Assembly: GCA_905221605.1 (NCBI GenBank)
Contig: CAJNDS010002435.1
Coordinates: forward strand, 1,270,037-1,334,036
From: Symbiodinium natans
Lineage: Eukaryota > Sar > Dinophyceae > Suessiales > Symbiodiniaceae
Length of the DNA stretch: 64,000 bases
Reading direction: 5' to 3'
Shown here: positions 55,961-64,000 of the stretch, piece by piece
Position numbering within the stretch: the first letter of the stretch is position 1
Layout of the letters: each line of letters starts with the position of its first letter
Made by a program: the position numbers and the translations under genes
Notes under the pieces: generated by a model
The model's database searches: none
What the model saw: the letters and a program-made list of their open reading frames with translations, nothing else
Told to the model about the DNA's origin: nothing

Positions 55961-57587
55961 GGATGTTGCAGGCTGAAAGCTCGCCCGAAGAAGGCTCAGA
56001 CAAGGTAGGAGTTACAAGAAAGCAAGCACCAGAAAGCGGGAAATTGCACTCGGCTGTTTCGCAAGCTCCAAGCAAACTGTCAGAAGGACGAAGGTGTTGC
56101 CTACAGTTGCGGAAGTTTTGAATCTTACAAAGGGTGCCCCTGGCTGGTCTTGTTTCCGTTCTAGATGTGACAAAGCAGCCTATGCTCTTCACACACATGA
56201 GAGTGGGCCTAGCCAGGGTCTAACTTCAGGAGCGCAGCAACAAGGGCCGTTAAACTTTTCAAACCTGTGACAGGGGAGCATGATTACCTCATCAAAGCTG
56301 AGATTTCCAGCCCTTCTTGCTTGCGAAACTTGCCATGACAGGCCTTTATCCCTATTCTGGACTACAAGAAAGTAGCCGACATCAGTGTGTGCCCAATCAG
56401 AGTTTAAACTTGAGCAATATCTAAACCTAGACCAACAAAAAAGACTGCAAACTGTTTTGTTTGTTGGAGGCGGGAAGGGGGGGGGGTGAGTTGATTTGTT
56501 TTTTTGAAGGTTTTTGTTTAGGATAGTTGTTTTCTGTTTGGTGGAAACCCCCAAACAGCGGCTGAGTTTTACCCCCCAAACGATTTGTTTTTGCGCCCGG
56601 GCGGACGCGGTGGGCGTGTTTTCGACGCCCCCTGGATCTGCAGAAGCATGCCTACAGGGATCCGATTTAGACGATGGAGAGCACCGGGGGGGAAGGCAGG
56701 GGCGGAGCGCGAACGATTTGCAGAAACACAGCCTTCGTGACAGAGCCTTAAGCAGCTCTCTGCCAGATTCCCATCTCTGAACAAACAGCGATGGAGCCTT
56801 TTCGTAAAGCTTCCATGCTGAAGTGAAGCATAGATCTAGAGCTGGAATCTCTGCCTGGCCAGACTGGCCGTGGGGAGCACGCGCTGGTAGAGGCAAATCG
56901 TTTCATCGGCTAGAAGTCAATCAAACCCTGGGTGCCAGCCAGAGGCTTCGGTGAAATAGGCACCGTCCACATGTGCCATACGAATGGTCGGATGGCCAAA
57001 ACAGTGCAAAACAGCGAGTTCAGCTGCAGGTAAATCATCCATGGCTGTGCCATTTTACATCAGCTCGAGGCGAGCCAGACATGCCCGCGGCGGATGTAGA
57101 GGACGGCGACGTTCTGCGGCCAAGGCCTTGTCGTGCAACGTCGAGCGCTGTGGCTTGCTGTAGCAGTTCGTACACACTGGGGGCATTGCTCAAAGTCTCC
57201 CATGCTTGCGGAAGCACGGTTTAGGATCAGCTTTTATGGAGTTCACCGTTGGACGTGATCGTGCTGACAGGGCACGCTCTGGGTCCGACTGCTCGGAGGC
57301 ACGCCCAGGGCCTACATCAAACTTGAGCTTCACTGGATTCAGTTGAGAAGCCTTAACCTGGTTAGGTGGCCAGCTTTGATGGCTTGGAGGCTGGCAGATG
57401 CCATTGGAGAAAGATTCTCAGCGAGGAGCCTCCATGATAATGCCACGGGCCAAAGGAAAACGCTGGTACGCCTCAGCGTGTTACTCTGCCCGTAGTCACA
57501 TAATGCAGCTTCAACTCTCAAGTTGGAAGCTCCCAGGAACGCCTCTAAAAAAGCATGCAAGCACATACCCACGGTCCTCTCGCAGAG

Positions 57588-57990
57588 ATGCGAAGGTACA
57601 CATGATAGGAGACAGGATCAACCAACAGCTGTTGCGTTTGCGTCTCAGTGAGCAACTCATGCAGAAGAAGTTTGAGTTCGACAGCCTCATCCTGGAACAC
57701 AACCTCAGGAGCTTCCATACTCTGCTCGCATTGTTCCAGCCTTTGGCATACCAGCATCTGCGGCCGCAGACGCCGACGAGACAGCCTGGGAGCTTCTTGC
57801 CAGACTCTTTCAGCCTTGGTCACGCTACTTGTATCGTAAGGCCCCAAAGCCTGAGAAGCGTTCGAATGCATCGGCTTCCCATTCGGCATGGTTCTTGGTA
57901 CAGGATCACGCCTACGCAGTTTGTCGATGTTCGTCGCCAGCTGGCATGAATGAACCCTCGTGCCTGGATGACCAGAACGCAGTTGGAATT
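57588..57990 (+). CDS. Unknown protein, one or two exons
   Basis: 57588-57710, after TCTCGCAG, reads VHMIGDRINQQLLRLRLSEQ then LMQKKFEFDSLILEHNLR, a charged helix. In another frame 57748-57836 reads ASAAADADETAWELLARLFQ then PWSRYLYRK. Both look translated, but no intron of plausible size separates them, so one may be spurious. The minus strand is also open across this region. Confidence 0.3.
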
Positions 57991-59467
57991 TGACCTGTTT
58001 AGATTTTGTACTTTGGGACTGAATCATGCTGAGCACACACACTGGGTGCAACATCAGGCTTTACGCTGTTGTTGTCGTGAGGATGGTGAGTTGTTGGTTG
58101 TTGTTTGGCGCGGCCGTTTCGTATTGGTTTGGGGTGGCGTTTGTGGCTGTGGTTGTTGTGGTTGTGCTCGCGTTTTTTGTTGCTACTGGTGTTTTTGCTG
58201 TTGTGTTTGATTGTTAGTGTTGGTGTTGTCTTTCTCTGCGAAATGGTGAATGTCATTCACAGTGCTGATGCCAACACTACGTACACATGTACCAGCCCGT
58301 TTCTCCCTTCTTTCCTGGAGCCCAGGCATTTATTCCGAGCGATACTCGGCCGCAAAGAGGTCGAATAGGCAGACTGCAGCCATAAATGGTTCACAACGAA
58401 AGGCTGCCTTTTCATCTGGCTTCCGTATTGACTGGCCACGACTCTGTGACTTAGGTGCACTTTGGGCCTCTGCAAAGCGATCGGACCTGTTGGCAACCCG
58501 GCTTTGCAAAGGCGATCCTGGTTTCTTCTCTCAATGAACAACAAGTGCTGCGTGGGTGATGTGGGTTCTACATCCAGGTGCTGCGCACTCTTGTTTAAGG
58601 TAGGAGCACCACGAGCGACTCCCGCTAAAACGCTCACTTCTGCCCTTTTTCTTGGGGGTGGCGGGCTTGGTTACGATCATGCTCATCTAACCATGGCCAA
58701 ACCGCCGCAGTTTATTGTGAACGCCCCACGTTCGCAATAGCTTCGAGGGCAGCTGCCTTCCATCTACAGAAGCTTATGCTATACGGGGCTTCATGCAGGT
58801 CCAACATACGCGCTCCTTTCCCGTCGCAAAGCGATGGTGTGCGCAAATTTTTCCAGCAAGCGCGCAAAGGACAACCTGGCCATCGTCTCTTTCCAGTTCT
58901 GACATCGTGACCGGAAGGTTCATGTAAGGTTTGTGCTTCTTTCGATAACATGATGCAAAAGGGACCACCTTCTCGAGCAGCTGTTCCGGAGATTGCGAGC
59001 GGGTCGTGCCGGCGGTTCGAGGTTTTCGGCGTGGAAGCCGGGCCTTCCGGGCTCCGAGGTGACCACCTCCGGGACACTGCGTGTTCCGACGAAGTTGCAA
59101 CCCACCACGTCGGGCTCACACTGCTAAGTTGGAGGTTTCAGATGTTTAAGGGTCTTATTCCAACGGCTGCAAGGGCTTTAGGGTTTTAGGATTTAGGGTG
59201 TTGGGTTTTGAGGCTCCACGGTTGCGAAGTTTGGGGTTTCAGGTTTCATGGCTTTAGGGGTTGAACACTTTTGGGGCCTTAGGTGGTTCAGAGTCCAAGG
59301 TTGAATGCTGAAACACGCCCTTTCTCATCTCTTTGCTTTGCATGGTGAGGTGTCGACTGCCGCGCTCCCCCATCCACCCTTGATGAAGCGCTGGTGGAGC
59401 GATTCGGAGGTAGGGCATCGGTGCAAGCTGGGCTTGTCGACGTGATGAGATTTGCATACCTGCAAAG
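57991..59467. other. No recognisable gene
   Basis: 58060-58220 is GTTGTTGTGG-rich low-complexity DNA. 59150-59285 is degenerate TTTAGGG/GGGTTTT text on the + strand. Open frames at 58712-59119 (minus) and 58950-59189 (plus) overlap and neither has a recognisable domain. Confidence 0.4.
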
Positions 59468-59970
59468 CAAGAGTCATTCTCATGGAAGGGCTGAGCGCGA
59501 AGTCTATCCGGGAGAAGTTCGGTGCAGCACCAGGTCAAGCATACGACGTCAGCAAGGTAGGGGTCTGCCAACAAATCGCCGCAACACGTCAGACTTGCCA
59601 CTTACAGCACACCCTGTACAGGATCCAGCTTTCCTGGCCTGGAAGAAAGTGGCTGGCCCCACTACCCGTGCAGAGACCTGGGTGCTTCAGTGCCTAGCCT
59701 CACAGTGAAAACATTGCAATTAATGGCATGCAACGTCTCAAGAATGCATTGCTTGGGCCACATGTTGGTAGGACCATTGATGCTGATGAGAGTTTGCATA
59801 CCATCACTCGTCCAAAGTTAGGGGCTAGCACAGAGAAGCTGCATGCCAGTTGCATCGTTTTGGCGGAGCGAATCGCAGCCAGGCATGCAGATCGCCGTTT
59901 GGCCGAGTTTGATGCCGCCAGGTCCTGCTTTGGAACTCTACACCTTGGCGCTACTTTCAACGGGTTGTGT
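59468..59970 (+). CDS. Unassigned exons upstream of the TatD-like gene
   Basis: 59468-59556 (MEGLSAKSIREKFGAAPGQA, donor AGCAAG|GTAGGG), 59622-59705 (PAFLAWKKVAGPTTRAETWV then LQCLASQ, after GTACAG) and about 59707-59970 (ENIAINGMQRLKNALLGPHV ... ERIAARHADRRLAEFDAARS). Boundaries are of the usual AG|G type. They may be 5' exons of the TatD-like gene or another gene. Confidence 0.4.
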
Positions 59971-60179
59971 TAAAGGCGAAGAGCGTTCCATTGGCAGGTC
60001 AGATTACGAGCGCCGACGGCTGACCGCACAGGTTTCTACTGCAAAGTCGCTTGTCGTCGAGTTGGAGTAGAGGAAGCTTGATAAGCTTGATAAGCTTGAT
60101 ATAGAAGGAAGGAGTGCCTTGGAGACATGGCTGGCCTGAGTTCCAGAAGCCGCGCACAGCCTCCATTGTCTTGGGGCCG

Positions 60180-62163
60180 GAGCTTGATGTGACAACTGAG
60201 AGGCGGCAACTTCAGATGGCAAAGGAGCATGGGCTACCGCTAATTGTGACTCTTGTCTGCTCTGGGAGTTCATCATCTCTGCATTCTGCAAAGCAATGAC
60301 TTTTGCACAGATGGCACCAAGAAACGTGAACTTCAGCGCTAGATCGAGGCAGCTGCCACCGCAGGATGATGCGGAAAGGCGAGGAAGAATGGCCCCGACG
60401 TCTGCTAACACCATGCACATATATGCACAAGTTAAAAAAGCAGCAGCCGGAGGTGCATGGCTGAGCTCTTGGTGGCCGTGTTCGGGGAGACTTCGGCACA
60501 TCCGATCTTGTGTCTGGTCTACCAGGGTTTGTCACGGGGGAAGCTTCAGTAAGGTTTTTTTACCCAATAAATATGGTACCTCTGACATCTTGCGGCCTGG
60601 TCTTGCATTGGTGCTTATGCTGAGATCGCGTAGGTTGCATGAAGTAAACCCAAGCCTTGTGGAGCATCCGAGCGCAGTTCCTGAAATTCAGAAGGGCGCT
60701 CTCCAAGCCTCTAAGGTTGTCGGGCTTTCATGGGAGACCGAAGTGCGCAGCCGCCTTTCTCCGCTCTTTTCCAGGCCATGGCAGAAAGATGAGGGGCTCG
60801 CACGGTGGGGACGGACGAGATAAATGCTCCGTTTCTGAGAATGTGTGGGATAAAGTCGTAAAGTCATAAGGTACAAGTACGAGCCTGCTCCACAGCCTGC
60901 AAGCTTACATTAACACTGCAAGCATGCCAAGTAAAAGTTCCAAGGGGTTGGGCCAGCCGCAGGGCCAATGGCTTCAGAATAGCAACACGATGACTCGTAG
61001 CGACGATAGTGACGACGATAACAAAGCTGCTGCTGTTAAAACAGCAGCAGCAGCAGCAGCAGCAGCAAATTTTCAAATCGAAGCCCCAAAGAAGCCAAGG
61101 AGCCGAGGCTTCAAACACGATCCCTTGGAATGAAATGAAGACCTTTCGAAAAAGTGTTTTCCGTCTGTCATTCTCAGGACCTTGGGCATTACCTGGTTAG
61201 GTTTGTCAGGCAACCTTCATTGAGCAGGATGTAATGTTGCCATTCCGAGGTTGTTCATAGTCCATAACCTTCATAACATCCCGGCAAAGGGCCTCCCACC
61301 TGAAAAACAGAGATGCATCTACCCACAAGCGGCCTCCCTCTAGCGTGACACATTGCGACACCAGTCTGGGATGCAAACTCTTGTGACATGTTTAACGCAC
61401 CCCCTGTGAGTAGAGGAACTTTTTAACCCTGCCGTGCAGGTATGATGGTGGGCTTCAGCGGCCTCCTGACCCACAGCATCTGGCTCATTTGGGCTCATTG
61501 CATCGGCTTTAGACGAAGTAAAAGCCTGACCTGGGAGGTTTACCCCTTTTATGGCCATTTATGGTGTACACAGCAAGGCAAGCACAAGCCGACGTTGGGA
61601 GAAGTGGCGTTTGACGTGCCGCTCAATCGCTTCGTCTTGGCCTCTCAGCAAAGAGCTTGTAACTCTCTCTGTGACCAATAACCAAAACTGGCAATCTGGT
61701 CTGTAAGCACACAACACGGCTGTCAACATCCCTTTGAGAACTCATGAAACCATGAAACTCTGCAAAATCGGATGCGTCGGCAAGATGCCTGATCTTGCGG
61801 CATGTCCAAGAAAGGCAAAGTGGACTTGATGATTCACCGAATCATAGCTGCATAGCTTTCCCTGCACGCGCAAGGAAAGCCTGGGACCACAGTATCCCCC
61901 GGCAGACTCCACAGTAGCTGGGGGCTTGCGCGGCAACTATTCCCATCCAGCTCATGTGCTGGAGGTGGCCGAGGAGTTCTTGTGTGGTAATTTGTTTGGG
62001 TTGCGGGGGCCGTTTGCCGATTGTGTCATGCAGGACTTCAGGCAGCTGCCTACCTGCATGTTTCTATGTGCAGGAGCTGGCTCGAGTCAAGCAGCTCAGC
62101 GCAAACGACATTCTGCAAGCAGCTTTGGCCAATACCACCAAACTCTTGAACATAATTCTCTAG
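60180..62163 (+). CDS. TatD-family metal-dependent hydrolase (DNase-like), 3' exons
   Basis: TatD enzymes are TIM-barrel metal-dependent nucleases. Matching segments in order: 60180-60252 ERRQLQMAKEHGLPLIV (the QLELAKELGLPVVIH strand region), 60453-60549 MAELLVAVFGETSAHPILCL then VYQGLSRGKLQ (tentative), 61440-61480 GMMVGFSGLLTHS (the YIGITG strand), 61600-61648 EVAFDVPLNRFVLAS (IPLDRLLLETD), 61924-61973 LRGNYSHPAHVLEVAE, and 62074-62163 ELARVKQLSANDILQAALAN then TTKLLNIIL before TAG. The last two form the typical RNEP..VAEKIAEIKG....TTxNAxRLF C terminus. The HxH N-terminal exon was not found. The usual His of HCFSG is not seen in the tentative exon, so the enzyme may be atypical or the exon misread. 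Confidence 0.65.
61029..61068 (+). repeat. CAG repeat in a putative intron
   Basis: CTGCTGCTGTTAAAACAGCAG followed by CAG repeated eight times; this forms an Ala/Gln run in a 69-codon open frame (60924-61133) with no recognisable domain. Confidence 0.8.
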
Positions 62164-62660
62164 AACATGGACTGGTGGACGGCGCGGCCTAGTACCGCTT
62201 CGAGGCTTCTCGTAGGACATCGCGGCTCCGGGGAAGCTTGGCGAGATGGTGCGGACTCAGCCCTTTTGGCACAGCAGGCATGTGACTACGGGCAACAACT
62301 GGAGACGGCGAACTTCCGGCGACGGGCATGGCCATGAGCTTCCATATCCTTGCCGAAGCAAAAAACTCAAAAGGAGCAAGCTTGAATCCCAGCCGCGTCG
62401 TGTTGGACTTGGTTCGGCGATCTTGCAGGAAAGCTGTGCGGGTGAAGCGCAGACGTTCTTCGTAGAGAGACCGTGGCAGACGGCAGAGAGGGGGTAAAAT
62501 TTATGATCTTCAACCCTAAACGTATGAAGTTTCAACGAGCTCTGAAGCATTTGGCAGATCATTTGGTGGAGATAAACGTATTGTTAGGAAACTTTTTGGA
62601 TTTTGACACTCCTTATCTCCATATCATCCTTTATCGTTCAGCAGCTTCATGCAGCTTCAC
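62164..62660. other. No recognisable gene
   Basis: Downstream of the TatD-like stop. Open frames on both strands overlap (62246-62497 plus, 62257-62562 minus) without recognisable domains. Confidence 0.4.
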
Positions 62661-63480
62661 CCAAGATTCCTGAAATATGTATGAGAAACCTAGAAATATG
62701 TCTATACATATATATATATATATATTATGTATGTATATATATATACAATGTATTATCATGTATTATCTACTATTTGTTTACTATTTATGAATTACTATTT
62801 ATTATTTATTACTTATTATTATTTGTTATTTGTTATTTGTTATTTTGTTAGTTGTTAGTTGTTAGTTTATTTGTTATTTGTTATATATGTTTGTTTATTA
62901 TTTATTTTTGATTATTTCTTATTTAATATTTAAATATATATTTTTTATTATTTAATATTTATTATTTATTGTTTATTATATATATATACATATTCGATTC
63001 AAGTGAATATTATGAGGTATTTTATAGATAGGAGATAGGATATCTATCTTCTTTATTTCTCAGGCAATGGAAAATTGTGTAAATGGTTTTTCTCTTCAAT
63101 TTGATATGTGGGTCTCGATATTCTCGATTCATTGATATTTCTGGGAATAGAAATCTCTCGTATCATTCTGTATTTAATTATCGTTTTTCGATATATTGGA
63201 GAATAAATATTCGTTTCGATTATCGAATGATATTATTTGGAATTATTTGGAATTAATAAGCAAGAGTTTATACATGGCGGAAGAGGTATTGCCGACCTCG
63301 AATGCCGGTGCAACCAACGATACCAATTAGAAGATTCAAAGGAAATATTTGCATTTGGGATATTTCTTGAAATTGATTTGATTTATCGTAATAAAATAAT
63401 TTATAATGAATATATAATTTAGATAACGAATGGAAATATTAGAATTCATAGTTCTCGATAATAAATCTGAATCTTAAGAT
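62660..63480. repeat. Strongly AT-rich island with simple repeats
   Basis: Base composition changes abruptly. There are (AT)n/(TATATG)n tracts at 62705-62750, TATTTGTTA/TTATTTATTA repeats to about 62990, then non-repetitive AT-rich DNA with TCTCGAT/ATTCGAT motifs to about 63480. A frame at 63237-63422 is not recognisable. It may be an organelle- or endosymbiont-derived insert, or only an AT-rich repeat. Confidence 0.8.
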
Positions 63481-64000
63481 TATATCCCCATAAAAGGCTA
63501 CGGGCTCGACCCCTATTTTCGCTCTGCGGCCGCTCTGTCGGATGCCCCGCCTCCTCTTCCGGTCGATTTGGCTGCTTGTGAGGGCCTTGCAGGGGGATCT
63601 TGAAAATTCCGGGAATTTTAACGCTTATAGTCTAAAAATCCTGGGAATTTTGGGAATCATCCGGAGCTGAAAATTCCCGGAATTTTAGGAATCACCCGGA
63701 TTGAGGTTTAGGCTTTCCGGATTGGATCTATGGTTCTAGCACAATAATGATGATGTGGGTGCCCCTTCACCTTCAGGGAAATCTTCAAGGAAATCTCTTC
63801 GTCCAGGATAGTTCAGATGACGGTCGCCGCCCGCCAGCTGTTCAAGGGGGTTCGGCCTCACGATCACATATCAACAACATTAGAATCACCATGTTCGCAC
63901 ATTGACTTCCACTTGGCGGTATGCAGTGTCGACGCTGGACACGCCTCATGAATTTTTCGGGATCCCCGGGTTCAGGGTTTAAGGGTTTTACGGTTGTAGG
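63481..64000. other. Right end, no recognisable gene
   Basis: Composition returns to normal after the AT island. The last 40 bases (GGGTTCAGGGTTTAAGGGTTTT) are TTTAGGG-like on the + strand. Confidence 0.4.
63595..63720. repeat. AAAATTCCCGGAATTTT palindromic repeats
   Basis: GAAAATTCCGGGAATTTTA, AAAATCCTGGGAATTTTGGGA and GAAAATTCCCGGAATTTTAGG occur within 120 bp, followed each time by AATCA(C/T)CCGGA or similar. Each is a near-perfect palindrome. Confidence 0.75.

Noticed and set aside
57545-58054. 169-codon minus-strand open frame
   Set aside because: Lies opposite better-looking + strand exon candidates; all frames are open in this GC-rich stretch.

Overview
The window looks like nuclear DNA of a dinoflagellate (Symbiodiniaceae, Suessiales or a relative; I cannot name the genus). 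Recognisable proteins are cut into many tiny exons. Acceptors are almost always AG|G. Donors are often GC or GA instead of GT. Every gene I can recognise lies on the + strand. Introns are full of microsatellites, homopolymer tracts, minisatellites and degenerate TTTAGGG/CCCTAAA-like DNA. No prokaryotic operon, rRNA, tRNA or CRISPR array was seen. Exon boundaries below were read by eye from protein motifs and AG acceptors, so most carry an uncertainty of a few bases and some exons were certainly missed.

Left part (1-23 kb): a ladder of segmental and tandem duplications carrying small conserved exons of an unrecognised protein. One exon set lies at 3.9-5.1 kb and again at 13.6-15.9 kb. Another lies at 5.7-7.1 kb, in part at 10.5-11.0 kb, and again at 19.1-20.2 kb. 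A three-exon cassette is repeated six times between 7.2 and 11.6 kb, including a nearly identical 1315-bp higher-order repeat. The recurring peptide motif is of the form [10 protein letters not shown] / [10 protein letters not shown], and related variants occur at 22.0-22.7 kb. Between these lie a 1.3-kb CCCTAAA-like array (17.1-18.4 kb), a bidirectional minisatellite (18.5-19.0 kb), a 630-bp GT tract (20.3-21.0 kb), an AAGC tract, a poly-C tandem repeat and a 750-bp TAG tract.

Middle (25.3-37.8 kb): one gene for STT3, the catalytic subunit of oligosaccharyltransferase (ER N-glycosylation), split into about 35 visible exons and ending at a clear stop at 37759. One of its introns holds a 1.13-kb element with 130-bp terminal inverted repeats.

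Right part (40-64 kb): a calcium-dependent protein kinase-like gene (kinase domain 40.4-45.3 kb, EF-hands 48.0-48.6 kb), a fascin-like beta-trefoil gene (52.5-53.7 kb) and a TatD-type metal-dependent hydrolase gene (about 60.2-62.2 kb), with several unassigned exons between them. The window ends in a strongly AT-rich island (62.7-63.5 kb). The recognised genes have unrelated cellular jobs (protein glycosylation, Ca2+ signalling, actin bundling, nuclease/hydrolase), as expected for a unidirectional dinoflagellate gene array and not for a functional operon.
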